Assembly (NCBI GenBank): GCA_015680685.1
Contig: MNCI01020320.1
Location: 34,897 to 96,896, forward strand
Direction: 5' to 3'
Length of the DNA: 62,000 bases
From: Gnetum montanum
Lineage: Eukaryota; Streptophyta; Gnetopsida; Gnetales; Gnetaceae
This document shows positions 11,456 through 24,593 of the stretch, one piece after another. Position numbers and translations under genes: made by a program. Positions within the stretch are counted from its first letter, which is position 1. Each line of letters starts with the position of its first letter. Under the pieces are notes generated by a model that made no database searches, had not been told where the DNA came from, and saw nothing but the letters and a program-made list of their open reading frames with translations.

Positions 11456-11509
11456 GAAAAATTTATGGTCATAATACTGTAATCTAGATCTTTTGGTGTT
11501 TCAAGGATC

Positions 11510-12924
11510 CTTGTTATATTCCTCAACTCTTTTTTATTTTCTTAGCTCTCCTTCTTCTTTTGCTACCTACTCAATCAACATTTGGATATAATGGGCTCTA
11601 AGTTTTGATATTTTTTCTTGGGCATGGACCATAAGAGTTTTTCTCATTTCTGATTAGAGTCCATCTATGATATGATGAAGTTGTTCCACTAAGAATAACC
11701 ATGGCCAAGGCATCGATCTATGAGAGAATCGTATCTATTTATGGTGGCATCCATGGGTTCATGTGTTCCTTACTTCCATCCTTTGTTTTTCCTTCTTGGA
11801 TTAGATGCTTGGGAGTACCTCTGGTATTTATCATTAAATAGCTCTAGCATTGTACTCCACTTGTAGATGGGCTCCAGCTCCAAGGACCTATACCAACTTT
11901 TTGCTTACTTGATGAGTTTTCTAGGAAATAGATTTAATTTCTACCAATCATTTTTAATATTCTATAAGGCACAAGCATCATGAAAGGCTTACATATGTGT
12001 TTGCAGATCAGAGTTATATCCCCCTCAAAGCTGGGGATATTATTCATGTCAAGTCACTTGATCTGACTATCTTTCACATGCCTGGTTGGAATTTTTAGGA
12101 CCTCTACAATATTTAGCATACTCCAAGTTGCTAGCAAAGGCTCATCAGCATCATTATTTTGATGAAACCTATGATGTACTTTGCTACACCTTCTTTCATG
12201 GTAGTCTCTGTGATTATCATTATCTTGTTGTTCACCTTCATCATGGTTGCTCTTTCTGTAGTGTCTATCAAAACTATAAAAGGAAGAAGAAGATGCAGAT
12301 GAATAGGATGAAGAGGAAGGAGAACTACCACTACTATGATGTCTATCACCTCCTCTACACCTGTTACAAACAAATTCATTAGTTTTCTTATAATCTTGAT
12401 GATTTCATGAGCCCTTGCTTTGACTCCCACTTTTGCATGAACCTAGATTATTAATAGTGCATTGTAAATTCAAGTTCAAGCCCCCATCACCAATATCAAG
12501 GGGTGGAGAATCTTCATGTTGAGAACCCATAGAGGAAGTATCGTCATTGACATTTTGGTTCAACAAGAACAAGGGGTTGGTGAACCATTTTCCTTTTAAA
12601 GCCTCATGGTGCTTCTCCTAGTGTCAATCTCTCCTATGTTGTATTTTAGTGGGATGGTAGTCCTAGTAGTCATGGTCATGCATAACATACTCTTCTTGAA
12701 GATTATAGATGTCCATCTTCTTAATATTTTGGAATAGCATCCTAGGCAGAGATTGATCAAGAGGAATTACAATATTTCCCTTCATATGTTGCCACCGTAG
12801 TTGTTCATCCTAATGTAAGGATGAAGGTGAAGTTAGGTACATACTCATATGGATGAGTATATATCACCCTACATTCTTGAGGCACTAGTGGTTTAGTATC
12901 ATCGCACCTATGAAAAGAAGAAAT
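11510..12924 (-). pseudogene. Gag of Athila-like copy E1 (truncated)
   Basis: The minus-strand reading is homologous to the Gag of E4 and E3. It contains EYVPNFTFIL near the start, a serine-rich run (SSGSSPSSSSYSSASSSS) at about 12,260-12,330, and PLLATWSMLNIVEVLKIPTR followed by LDMNNIPSFEGD. The start codon position (12,922-12,924) reads ATT where E4 has ATG, in the context AAAAAT-TCTTCTT-TCATAG. Stops are frequent. Homology fades near 11,510, where the T1 LTR is inferred to end, so E1 lacks the rest of its internal region. It lies directly downstream of its own primer-binding site and LTR. Confidence 0.65.
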
Positions 12925-13061
12925 TTTTCAATTAGAATAAGATATCCATGTGCTGCTCAAATTATTATATTTATTTTTAGGATGATTTGACCTTAGGGTT
13001 TGTCCAACAATGTTAATGGTTTTTACTATGCCTAGATATCACATGTTTCAAACAAAAAGAG

Positions 13062-13079
13062 TTTCCAACAATGGTGTTA
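13062..13079 (-). promoter_or_regulatory. Primer-binding site of E1 (tRNA-Asp type, decayed)
   Basis: The minus strand reads TAACACCATTGTTGGAAA. The canonical Athila site, complementary to tRNA-Asp, is TGGCGCCGTTGCCGGGGA. All eight differences are G-to-A or C-to-T. It lies immediately inside the LTR end. Confidence 0.75.
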
Positions 13080-13080
13080 A

Positions 13081-13941
13081 TCATGAGTGGTGAATACCCC
13101 TACACTCAACCATATGCATCACTAAGCCTTCATGCATAATTTGGTCAAATTCTATAAACCCTTTATCTTCTGGTACACTAGCCTCTAGGAAGAGAACTTA
13201 TCCTAATAGTCATTCATTATCTTCCCAATTACATTTGTGATATGCAAAGGTATGGTTAAGTGTAATCAAGTTGTATGATTTTTATTATTTTTATATTTTA
13301 TGTTTTGGATGCTTAAAATAAAGGATGAAAAAGATAAAGTAATTAAATCACTACTTTAATCTAACTAACTAACTAATATCTAGCTAATCTTAACATAAGC
13401 ATTCGGTCCCACTTTTTGTACACATCCTAAACATGTATAACACTATTGGATTACCAAACATTAAGTGTTATTAGGATTACCAAGCATCATGTGCATGCTT
13501 GAAGTGGTTGTACTTATGTGCTTAATTAATTATTATTTAATCTACCTTAATTTAGCATAATTACTTAAAGCATTAAAGGAAATTGCATAAAACATTAAAT
13601 GCATGAAGAAAATATTTAATCTAGTCAAAGTTTTACAAGGTTCATTGAAAAGCTCATCTTTATTTTTGCACATGCTACCATGCTCAGGTACAATAGTGCT
13701 CAAATAAAGATCTATACACTTAATGACTCTTACTGTGGACACTTGGGAAAAATATTCTAACTCTGGGGAAGAAAAAATATAAGAGCTCTACTACACTATG
13801 ACCAAAAAGACTCTCAAAGCATGCATCCAAGTGTTATATTTATAGGCTGCAATATCGAATATCCAACATCACTTCTTGTTTTCCAATATCAAGTATTTTA
13901 TATCAGGGTTCTGATATTAGAGCTAGAAAAAATACACTTCA
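13081..13941 (-). mobile_element. LTR of Athila-like copy E1
   Basis: About 861 bp, similar over its length to the minus-strand LTR at 25,984 and the plus-strand LTRs at 24,594 and 37,043. Shared blocks include the TATA region followed by an (A/C)ACTTGGATGCATGC-like segment and the stretch ending ATACC...CTCATGA. A TATA box (TATAAATAT) lies at 13,836-13,844 on the minus strand. The U3 to its right holds repeated GATAT/ATATC elements. The right end reads ...CACTTCA, the complement of the TGAAGTG start expected for this family. Confidence 0.75.
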
Positions 13942-13949
13942 TCAATAAA

Positions 13950-15640
13950 GAAAGATGAAGAGATTATTGAAGAGAGAAGTATAAAAGAAGGTATCCTGAT
14001 GATGAAGAGAATAATTATGAATGACAAAGGGATAGAAATAGGCATGATAATAGAGAAAATTATGAGCATTAGAGGGGTCACCACCACAATAGAGATTATG
14101 AACCTAATAACTATGAAGAACTGCTATTAGCCACTCAAAGTATCATCAATATCAAAGAAGCTGTATATATTCCCACTAGGAACATGAGAGCTAGTTGCAT
14201 CAAGCAACTAGATATGAATAGTATTCCTAAATTTGAAGGAGGATATAATGAAAATCCACAACATAACCTTCAAGGATTCCATAATTCCTATGTTCTTAAG
14301 AATATTAAAAGTGATTGATAGAAACTCAGGTTGTTTTCTATAACACTCATTAAGGAGGCAGAGAGCTAGTATAGATCATTAGAACTAAAATCAATTAGAA
14401 GATGGAGTACCATGATCAAGCTCTTTAATGACAAATATTAAACTTACTCAAGAGTGTTTAACCTCAAAAAGAAAATCCAAGGATAGAAGAAAGGGAGACA
14501 TAAATCCCTTGATGCAACAATGGGTAGATATTATTCTCTTTTTCATAGATGCCAAGGCCATAGATTCTCATAGAGGAAACAACTTAGACATATTGTTGAT
14601 GGGTTAAGAAATAAAACCAAAGAAATCCTTGGGGTCTATGCTCAAGGAAGATTATTGAAGAGGACCATCCATCAGATCCAAAGTTTAATAGACCATGTGT
14701 CAAAAGAGAAAAGAGAGTTAAAGAAAAGAGAATCAACTGAAGAATATATCTAAGATCCATCAATCAAAAAATGAGATGCTCGAATGTGTGAAAAGCAAGA
14801 AGAAGAAACCTTGGAAGATCTAATTCAAAAGAAAACTCTACCAATTTAAAAAATCAATCAATGATATAGCAACAAAGGTAGAGACAATGTGGAACTCAAT
14901 AGATGAAAAGTTTGCTATAGCTCTTAAGATAGTAGAAGAAAGAACTAAAAAAGTACTTAATAAATGCAAAAATAAGAAGAAGAGAAGAGATCATGTATGA
15001 GAAGGTTATAAGCAGAAAGGAAAAGTTGCTACAATTGAGGAGTGTACTGACTCTAGTTTAGAAGATGAAGAACAATGCAATGTATGCTAATATGAACATC
15101 GTAAGGGATGTTGCCTTGTTATGGCCCACTTGCAAGAGTCTAGGGTATATACACTCAATCCAAGATTTTTTAGAAAGAAAATGTCAAGATAGTTACCTTA
15201 TCCTTAGGATAACGTCAAATAACCCTTCCAACCAACATACTACCCAAGTGAAGCCTACCCTCAACAAGAAGAGAAATACTAGCAATAGTGGTAATAGCCA
15301 CAAGCATGGGCAATGTCACCAATGAGGCAACAATATCCATATAGGTAATCAAATCCTTGTGGATATTATGTAAAATATTCTATCTCTATGGGAAATGCTT
15401 TAGTTCACACTTCTCATTATTATCCATGTAAGTATTACAGACCTACCACTCCAAGGATGGATTTCAATCTCTAGGAACATCAACCAATAGCCAACCCATT
15501 AAACCAACCTTCCAATTCCTTCCTACTAATTATTCCACCAATTATGCAAGGGGAGCTGTCATCACAATGATAGCAGAAGAAAGAAACCAGGGTAGTAAAC
15601 GATAGGAGAAGGTAATAATGAATGAACCTCAATCCAAGAA
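13950..15640 (+). pseudogene. Gag of Athila-like copy E2 (5' truncated)
   Basis: The plus-strand reading starts inside gag directly beside the E1 LTR. It contains a charged region (YPDDEENNYE), then ELLLATQSIINIKEA and IPTRN, then LDMNSIPKFEGGYNENPQHN, which align with E1 and E4. A second block (HIVDGLRNKTKEILGVYAQG) and a basic tail follow. Near 15,075-15,150 is a conserved YEHRKGCC...HLQESRVY motif, also present in E4 at 39,890-39,950. It may be a diverged metal-binding segment. Stops are scattered throughout. The missing N-terminus is explained if E1 inserted into E2. Confidence 0.7.
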
Positions 15641-15859
15641 ATGTCCATTCTTCCAAACAAGTCTAGAAAGGGTGTAAAGAATAGGGACTCCATCTACTTC
15701 AACCCCATCTACACACACTCCTCTAGGGGATACAAGGCTTTAATCTTCTACCAATTTAAATTTGACTATTATCATGCTTACCCAAATCATCATACACTAG
15801 ATAAAGGTAGGATCACTTTCCTAGAAAAGAACAGATCAAGTCCCTTGATATATATCTAA

Positions 15860-16480
15860 ATAGTAGGTTATCAATCATGCAAGGATCTACTTAATTCTAG
15901 GTCAAGAGTGGACTTAATTTTACAAGATATGTATAAGGCTTGGAATCTTCCACCATTAAGAAAAAATAATATTTGATTAGAGCTTGTAGATTAGTCAATC
16001 ATTGTTCCACTTAAATAGGTGGATGATGTCATCACCACCATTAGTGGTTGGTCCCACCCTATCAATTTTCTAGTAATTCATGTGAGAAAAAATAATGGAG
16101 AGTTTGGGAAGGGCATGATTTAACACTATGGATGCTAGCTTAGAATTAGAGATTTATCCTTGGAGATTTCCAAGGAAGATGAAGCTAGAATTATACAAAG
16201 ACACCAAGTTCCATGTATTGCATACAGTGATAATAGGTGCAATTGCGTGTGGAAAATTCAGGTTATTAAAAAAGGAAAAATTATAGCATGAAATAAATCT
16301 CTAGAAAAAATGTCTGTGCAATAGTGTTTGTATCTAGCAGACACTAAGAAAGAAGGCACCAAGTGACTAATTACTGATAAAGAAATAGAATCTAAAATAT
16401 ACACAAAATCAACCAATCAAATCATAAGTGCCTATGTTAAGGAAATAGATAAGTTGAAAGAGTTACAAAGGAAACACCTC
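15860..16480 (+). pseudogene. Protease region of E2
   Basis: The reading aligns with the retropepsin of E4: VGYQSCKDLLNSRSRVDLI matches VGNEPCKAFLDSSSGVNLI, and SHPINFLVI matches SYPTNFLVI. The catalytic aspartate position reads N here. Several in-frame stops occur. It lies between Gag and reverse transcriptase as expected. Confidence 0.6.
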
Positions 16481-16509
16481 TATACACACTCATACCATGA
16501 AGAAGACAT

Positions 16510-18010
16510 TGAATGGTAATAGTTAGAATTCCTAGACAAGTTTATGTTAGAACCATTAGAATTAAAAGATCTACTGCATGTGCTAGAGTATGACTTTCTA
16601 AATAAGAAAAATTTAGTAATCATTAATGCCAATCTAGATAAAGATCAGAAGAAGAGATTATTGGAAGTAGTTAATAAATGGCTAATAGTGTTTGCATGGT
16701 CTTATAATGAGATAATAGGTACTACTGCTCGAATTTGTCAACATTTAACATACACAGATCCAGTGGTCAAGCCACACTACCAACCTCAGAGAATGTTCAA
16801 TCCTAAGTTTAACAAAGTAGCAAAATAGGAATTGGAAAAGTTATTGAAGGCAAGATTCATCTACCCCATTACAAAAAGTGAATGGATTAGCCCTTTGGTC
16901 ATTTTTCTAAAGAAGTATGGTAAGTGGAGAGTATTTATTAACTTCCTGTTATTGAACTCATTTTCCTCTACAATTTGTTAACTAAGTCCTAGATACCATA
17001 GTAGGACATTAGTACTATAGCTTTCTTGACTGGTACAACTAATATAACCAGATACACATTACATCAAAAGACTAAGAACAAACTATGCTCACTAGTTCCT
17101 AGGGAACATTTTCTTATAATTATATGCCTTTTAGTTTCTACAATGTATCCACTACTTTTTAGAGATTAGTATTGAGTCTCTTCTAGAAAGAAATAGGTAA
17201 TGGCATAGATGTATTCATGGATGATTTTTCTACTTATGGGTTGGATTTTAAGTAAGAATTGAACCACTTAGAGTAGGTATTAAAAACATGCATTGAAACC
17301 AATTTGAAGATCAATTGGAAGACAAATCATATGATGGTCCAAGATTGAATCATTCTAGGATTCAAAGTATCCCATATAGGAATAAAAGTTGATCCAAGGA
17401 AGATAACAGTCATTGAGAACATCACCAAGAGGCTACAAATCTTTAAGGAGGTCAAATCATTTCTAATCCATCTAAGGTATTACAGAAGATTCATTGAAAA
17501 TTTCTCCAAGATAGCAAAACCATTAGTAGAATTGACCAAAAAGGATGCATCATTCTAGTGGATGTAGCAATGTGAGAAGGCATTCTAGACACCAAAATAG
17601 AAGTTAATAGAAACACCAATACTTCAAGCTCTAGATTGATCAAGGCCCTTTTAAATAATGACAAATACTTTCAGTTATGTGCTAGTGCAATATTAACATA
17701 TTTTGATGATCAAAAGAGGCCATATTTTATACATTGCACTAGTAGAAGCATCACCGAAGCACAACTTAATTACACCACTACTAAGAAGGAGCTTATGATT
17801 GTGGTGTATGCACTTGAAAAATTCAGATATTATGTGCTCAACCATCCTATCTATATATACATGGACCATAGTGTAATCTAATTTCTAATAAATAAATTTG
17901 CAGTGAGTCCTATGATGATAAGGTGGCTCATAATTTTACAAGAATTTGACATCATCATGATTGACAAGAAGGGAATAGACAACATTGTAGAAGATCACTT
18001 GTAATGGCTA
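16510..18010 (+). pseudogene. Reverse transcriptase and RNase H of E2
   Basis: Ty3/gypsy polymerase region. The open stretch 16,544-16,828 (LEPLELKDLLHVLEY ... FAWSYNEI) is the N-terminal part of RT. KWRVFINF and WISPLVIFLKK follow. The catalytic box survives as VFMDDFSTYG at about 17,210-17,240, then FLIHLRYYRRFIENFSKIAK marks the thumb. RNase H follows at 17,640-17,880, with TEAQLNYTTTKKELMIVVYA and LEKFRYYVL, and the connection reads DKKGIDNIVEDHL. Many stops and frameshifts interrupt it, so no active enzyme is expected. Confidence 0.85.
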
Positions 18011-18079
18011 AGATGGGAATCACAAGAGTAAGAGGATCCATTATCAAACTAGTGACCTAATAAAAACTTATTTATGAAA

Positions 18080-19395
18080 AGGACAATGATTTTCAACTTG
18101 ACAAAGAAATCATGGATCACTGATTTTCTAACATATCTTCTTATATAAGAACTCCTTATTGAGTGGAATAGAAAATAGAAAGAGCAGTTCCTCCATAAAG
18201 TGAAGATATATATGCAAATAAATAGAAATCTCTATAAGATTTGTGTTGATGGTCTAGTAAGATGGTGTATTCTAGAAGAGAACCAATAGAGAATTCTACA
18301 AGATACACATGAAGGACTATGCAATGGTCACTACCCAGGGTGTAGGATAGCACTCAAGCTAATGATGGTAGGCTACTTCTAGCATACCATATTCTAGGAT
18401 GCATACAAATTCACCCAATCTTGTGAGATATGTCTGTGTGATTGAAGAATAACAACTAGGAATAAAAGGCCACAACAATGAATACAACCATTAGAACCAT
18501 TTGACATATGGAGAATTGATTTTATGGGATCCATTGTGTCAATGTCAAATGGGAAAGCATACATTATTGTGATAGTTGATTATTGTACCAAATGGGCAGA
18601 AGTAGTTGTAGTTAAGAATTATACAACAAAAATAGCTACTAAATTCTTTTCAACACCACATGGTAAAAAAATTTGGAGTGTCACAAATGCTCATCTACGA
18701 TAATGGAATACACCTCACAAGTGCTACATTCAAAAAGTTCATGCAACAACTTGGGTGAAAACATAAGTTTTCTACACCATACCACCCCTAGGAAAATGGT
18801 CAAGTCGAAGTGACTAATCGAGAGGTTACATAAATATTAACTAGAACTATTAGTTGATTTAGGAAAGATTAGAGCACTAAAAACAATGATGCTCTATGGG
18901 CCTATAGGACTACATGAAAAATTTTCATAGGTATTTTATTCTATGAGCTAGTCTATGGAAAATTACCTATGCTACCAATCCAAGCAAAGCTATAAACAAT
19001 AACTACTACTAGCCAACTTGACCATGACCTTAGCTTAGCACAGAAGGAACATCTTATGAATCACAACCTTTTAGAGGAAACTAGAGTTATAGCCCTGATG
19101 AGCAACAAAACACACAAAAGTACTCCAAACATAGTCATAATGCATGTATTTGACAAGTATCAATTAAACTAGGCAATAAGGTCATGTATTATAATCCCAA
19201 TCATGTGCCACAAAAGGCTAAGTTTCCAAACCTTATGAGAAGGATCCTATATCATCCATGTCGCATATCCTTCAGGAGCTATGCAAATTTACCACCCAAC
19301 TTACCCACAAAAATTGTTTTTTGTCAATATTCAATAGGTCAAACCATATTAAAAATTGCCCAATTTCTCTATGAACTCCACCTAGCTCACTAAAG
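18080..19395 (+). pseudogene. Integrase of E2
   Basis: The N-terminal zinc-binding part is visible as HEGLCNGHYPG and, about 30 residues on, CEIC. The catalytic core follows with FDIWRIDFMG, NGKAYIIVIVDYCTKWAE and a VYGKLPMLPIQAKL segment near the end of the domain. Frameshifts and stops are common. It completes the PR-RT-RH-IN order that defines Ty3/gypsy elements. The C-terminal part ends near 19,395. Confidence 0.8.
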
Positions 19396-21600
19396 CATCT
19401 TATACCTATTCAATATTTTGGCTACCAGTTTTCAATGATAATCATGGCAGTGCCCTATACAATCCTTAGGCACCAAATTGAATCTTTTTCTTTTCTTAGT
19501 ATGTTTTCAAATTATTTGATATTTTTCCATTCTTTTATACTTTTTCATTTCTTAATAATTTGTTATTCTTTAATATTTTTTAAATTCTTCCTCTACTTCA
19601 CCATTTTTCTATGATTTTCATTACCAATTCTATACTTGTTAATCTTTCCAATAAAGTATAAGGAAAACGCAAGATGTAGTCCTAATAAGATGAATATTTG
19701 CCTATATTATCAAATAATAAAGGAATAATTACATATATAGGAAGACCATGCCATCCATCCACTCATTTCCAACAATAAGAGGTTCTTACAATGGAAATAA
19801 TGATATTCTTTTCACAATAAATCTAAAAATAAACTTGTAATCATTATGCCTGGATATAAAAGTGATGAACCAAGTGGGAATGAAAAGGGTGTGACATCAA
19901 GGGGACTTGTGGATTCTCTAGGCCTACTACTGTGAGTCGTATCCTATTGTTAAGGATGTATTATTTTCTTGAGTTTAAATAAAAAATGTAAGTAAGAGTA
20001 CAATAATTGCTACATTACCATGTCATTCGAAAGACATGTTACCCATGCCTAAAGGTAGTCCTCTGGTAAGGTCAGCATAGTAAAAAATAAAATAAAAGCA
20101 CAAAATAAAATTTCTGGGGGCCCCACTAGAAAGAAATATTACCCATGCTTGAAGGTAGGTGGCTTCTTAAAAGTCTCAAAAATTAAAAGTGTGCTATTAA
20201 TAAACTTCTTTCTTGAACTACATTGCCAAGTGGTAATACTCCTTGCAATAGTGGTAGTGTTATGGTTGTTAGTCTTGGGCATGGCACCATGCGATGTCAT
20301 TGGAAATTAGTATGAACTTGGTTTGAATCTTGGATGGAAAGGCTAATGATTACTTTAACAACATATTACACACAAGGAGGCATTATGCCTATGTTAAGAT
20401 AACTCATGTCCTAATTTCTGCAATCCCTTCTACATCCAATTCCAACTCATTGGTATATTTATCATAATTTTATGGTTTTATGTAATATAGTGCCATTTTC
20501 CTAATTTAGTGATAGTAACATGTGTATTTTTCTAGGTAAGTATGTCTTCCATTTAACTCCTTGAGTACCTATGGACACTTTTAGGTGTAGTTATACAAGG
20601 GTACTAAGGGCCGAAGCCTACTTTGGGGAGGACCCACATGTATAACTCTTGTACCTCATACTTGACAAGCAATTCCACATCAGCTTATGTCTTACGAATA
20701 CTTTAGCACTTGAAAATCACTTCCCATAAAGTTTTATAATCCACCCATATACTTAGAATCTTTAATCCATCTTATATATACTCAATAAACTTTTGTTACC
20801 CAAGATTCCTTCCATATGGCTTTTGAACATCAATTTTTTGAAATCCAAGCATCATCTATGACTCAAGAACTTTTAGATAGTCTCTATGTCTTCCAAAACC
20901 TCCAATTAACCTAATTTTTCCTTGAAAATCTTTAAAAATTCAAAATATTTCAAAGGTGACATTGTAACTACAATGCTGTATGACCTACGACATCAAAGCT
21001 ACGATGTCATACATGTAAAAATAATATACATATGTGTTGGGGTTAGAAGAAATTTTCAGTCTACCATTTCATAGGAAGAGGATTTCTTGCAATATTTCTG
21101 AGCTATAGCAACCAAAATTTACAATGCCATAACTTCCTCACCATAACTTTGATTTGAGAAATTCTTAAACCTTGTTGATCTCGAAGTATCAACCTAGACA
21201 TTGGCGGGGGGAGCCAGGGGGTGGGTCTATTGCATGTACATCAAGATACTTAGGCCAAAATTTCCTAACACCTAAAAGATAATATAAAGGATAATTATAA
21301 TAATACAATAAAAATATTATAAATAACTAATCAAAATTGAGCCAAAGAATATAATCAATCCTCATCACTAACCATACCAACAATTTCATGGCATAATAAA
21401 TGAGGAAACAATAAATGTGGAAGGTCATAATAAGTAATGATATACCACTTAGGGGTTTCTTTTTAAAATTTATCTAACTCTGAAATCATAATAGAACCAT
21501 AATTGATAAAAAAAGATAAGAACTTGATGAAACCAAGAGTATGAAAAGGATTATGAATGGTTAAGAATTAATTTAAACACCTTGGTAATCTTAAACTCTA
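19396..21600. other. E2 region between pol and 3' ORF; no gene recognised
   Basis: AT-rich DNA without recognisable coding. Two related segments (GAAAGACATGTTACCCATGC at 20,029 and GAAAGAAATATTACCCATGC at 20,129) form a 100-bp spaced duplication. A hairpin with arms TGTATGAC and GTCATACA lies near 20,975-21,010. A G-rich tract (GGCGGGGGGAGCC) occurs near 21,206. These look like untranslated element sequence. Confidence 0.5.
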
Positions 21601-21619
21601 ATTGATTGTAGATGATCCC

Positions 21620-24390
21620 AAAGAGACCAATAGCAAAAGAACCTTCACAACATGGTAGCAAAAGACCATGAGGTCATGGAAGAGGCTAAGCAAGAGAACA
21701 AACTACATAAGCTGAACATACAGAGCAAGAGGCTCAATCATTCAATATTCACCAAATCCTACCACTAAGCATTTAGCAAAAGTAGAAGCAAAGGCACTGC
21801 CAACACCTAAATAGGGACAACATCTCATGTTGTTTGATGAATTCCTTCATGTCATTTAGGAAAAATATATAATGTCCACGATCATCGTGGAGATGAACTT
21901 TGGTTCATTTATGGAGCTTGCTTGAAAATCTATTAGAACATAACTTCAAGTATCTTCCTTATGGCCCACATTATCTAGCAATGCTAAATGGTACTTAGGA
22001 GAAGTCTACCAATTCTAGAAAAACAAACAAGATGATGCCACAGTGAAGATAGAAGGGGTCTTAGTGCCATATTCAGTTGAAACAATAACAAATGCCTTAA
22101 AAATATTCAACATTGAAGCCAATGTTACATAAATTTCCACAAGGCCTGACAATAATTTCAAGAAGTTTTGGCTACAGATAACTTACAAGAAAGAAGATAA
22201 AGATTATAGTGAGTTCACTATAGAAGAAATGATTTACGTCAAGATTAGGACCTACCACTTGTTCCCAACAAAGAGGCTTAATCAAATCTCCATCTAGACA
22301 ACTTGAAAAATTATAATCTTGATGGAAAAATTCAATGCTGACATCCACCATTTGCTCTTCTCAGAGATCTAGATGTGATTTGAAGAGAAGAAGGCAAGGA
22401 AACTAACACAACCATTTCATTACATTATCAAGAAGCTATGCAAGCAAGCAAGAGTCCTAGGTGACACTAATGATGTTTCACAAAAGGCTCAAAATGCATC
22501 CTATGTAGAGATGTCAAAACCAACGCCACCAAAGAAAGATCAGCTAGAGAATCTAATGGATACTATTGGTGCTTTAAGTTCTACACCAACTAGTAACATT
22601 CTAGCTATTAGTCAAAAATAGTAGGTAGGACCCAGAAGTTAACCACCTATAAGTAATAGACCTAAATAGCAAATACCACCATCACCACAAGATTATAGAT
22701 CCTCAATGAGCCACCTACACCAACTTATAGAAACTATTAGCTAGGGAGCAAGGGAGGGCTCAACCATATACATAGTTAGAGAAAGATTCATAAGGCCTAT
22801 GTTTTCCATAGATCCTACTAGTGGGAAAGTATCATTATAGGTAGAAGGAGAGGAGGACTAGGCACAATAGATCTTGTGAAACACTACATCCTTCTATGAG
22901 ATGTTAGAACTAGTGAAGGTGTCATAGTTATGATTATGCAACACCAAGATGTAGCAAGAGCCATAGAAGTCATAACCAACCACATCAATGAGTCATTTAA
23001 TGTCCTCATTATGCCATTGATTGATATTTTTGGAGCTAGAGATGTTCAAATACTAGTTGGTATCTCTAGGAAACTTGTAGAACACAAGGATGTACTCAAC
23101 AAACTACTGTAGATAGACCAAGTCATGCAGAATCTTTGTGATATTCCCAATGATATCATTGTAGTGTAGTTTAATCTGATAGCCACCAAAGGGAAGACAC
23201 TAATGGAAAAAATAAGGGAAAAATACACAGAAAATGAAGTGAAAAGACTATAAGATGAATTAGTAGCTCTAAGAGTAGAACTAAGGGACCTTACATGAGT
23301 TGTTACCCTTGACTAGCTTAAACAATATAGAACCAACTAAATAATATAGCTCATTACCAGGAACATACAAGTAGAGATGGAAAGAGAGAAGGTTCTGTGC
23401 AATGTCTTAGTAGCGAAAGCCCAAAAATATACACATGCTAAAGCTTTAATTTCTCTTAAGGAGGAAAATAAAAATATTACTACCAACAATACAAGGTTGA
23501 ATAATATTGAGAAGAAAAAGAATTTTCTTGAGAAAATCATCCAACAACTATGAGAAAAATTCATTTGAGTCAACTAGGACATGAATAGACTACCTCATCA
23601 AAACATGGCTCTATCAATGAAGGAAGTATGAACCATTTGAAAAAAAATCAGCCATTGAAATAAGTGCATTGTAGAACAAGGCCAAGAAACATGAGAAGCT
23701 CAAGTAGCATTTTAAGGACCAAGTGGGAATGCACAAATAAGTCAATAAAAAGGAGATTTAGTTGGCCAAAGCTAGAATCAATTCCATAACTAATCAAATA
23801 CCATACTGGCAACCAAATTTGTAGGTCCACTAGGATAAAATCAAGAACAAGGACATACAAATTGAGGACTTGATAGAATCCATAGCGTGAGCTAACCTTT
23901 GGTATGCAAACTTGGCCATGTTAATAGTGAGATAGGCTTGGAACAAGCTTGAGTAGCAGGTAGCAGCTATATATGCACTAAATGAAAAGGAGTTTGTTGA
24001 TAAAAAGGATGCCTTGTAGAAATTATATGTGAAAAACCTAGAGCTTGAAATTGTTAAAGCCAACTACCAAGGATAGAAGGATGAAGTAGCAAACCTAGCA
24101 TGCCAAATGTTAGGTTATTAGGAATTAAGAAAGGTGGATAGGGGTTTTGAAGAAGAATGACAATAGTTTGCAGTGTGGTATGTCAAAGAAAATAAAATGT
24201 TCTCACAACTACCATGCCCATGGGATGTACTAAGTCCATCCAACATAGAATAATTTGCATGGATGGTACATGAACCAAGGATGAAAGAAGAGAAACTTCA
24301 GGAACTCCTAAATGGATACCAATTTTAGAAGCCTGACAGCAAGGGGAAGAAGCAGATGGAGGAGCCTCCACCACCTAAAACTTAAGGCCT
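21620..24390 (+). pseudogene. Coiled-coil-rich 3' ORF of E2
   Basis: A long plus-strand reading with stops lies between pol and the 3' LTR, where Athila elements often carry an additional, sometimes env-like, ORF. The best preserved parts are 22,930-23,112 (ARAIEVITNHINESFNVLIM) and about 23,360-23,570, which is rich in K, E, N and L (EREKVLCNVLVAKAQKY, SLKEENKNITTNNTRLNNIE). The composition suggests a long coiled coil. I see no signal peptide or transmembrane segment, so nothing supports a membrane or envelope role. The function is unknown. Antisense open stretches in the same region are shadows. Confidence 0.5.
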
Positions 24391-24583
24391 AAATTGCACT
24401 ACTTTAGTTTTTATTTTTATTTTTTTTATCAATTGTCTATTGTATCCAATTTTTTCAAAAATACAAATGTGGCATTCAGAGTCATATAAATAGTCAAGTC
24501 ATGTTAAGTCAAGTATGTATCCTAATTTTTTTAAGGGACTCCATCCTCATTTTTTTTAACTCAAGGACAAGTTTCCAATCAAT

Positions 24584-24593
24584 CGTGGGGGTA
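24584..24593 (+). promoter_or_regulatory. Polypurine tract of E2
   Basis: CGTGGGGGTA immediately precedes the TGAAAAATC start of the 3' LTR. This is the usual position of the plus-strand primer in LTR elements. Confidence 0.65.

Larger units (their letters stand above)
10286..11505 (-). mobile_element. 5' LTR of T1 (approximate ends)
   Basis: The LTR is placed between the primer-binding site and the point near 11,505 where the gag of E1 begins. On the minus strand a TATA box CCTATAAATG lies at 10,980-10,986. The region to its right, the U3, carries repeated ACTACACTCTCCATGAGAGG-like modules. The region to its left, R-U5, contains an AG microsatellite and one N at 11133. The outer end is not defined by a visible target-site duplication, so the right boundary could be off by tens of bases. 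Confidence 0.5.

Noticed and set aside
12086-12382. 98-codon plus-strand open stretch
   Set aside because: It is the shadow of the serine-rich E1 Gag reading on the minus strand.
21620-24390. Envelope-like protein in E2
   Set aside because: The position fits, but I see no signal peptide, transmembrane helix or cysteine pattern; only coiled-coil character is supported.
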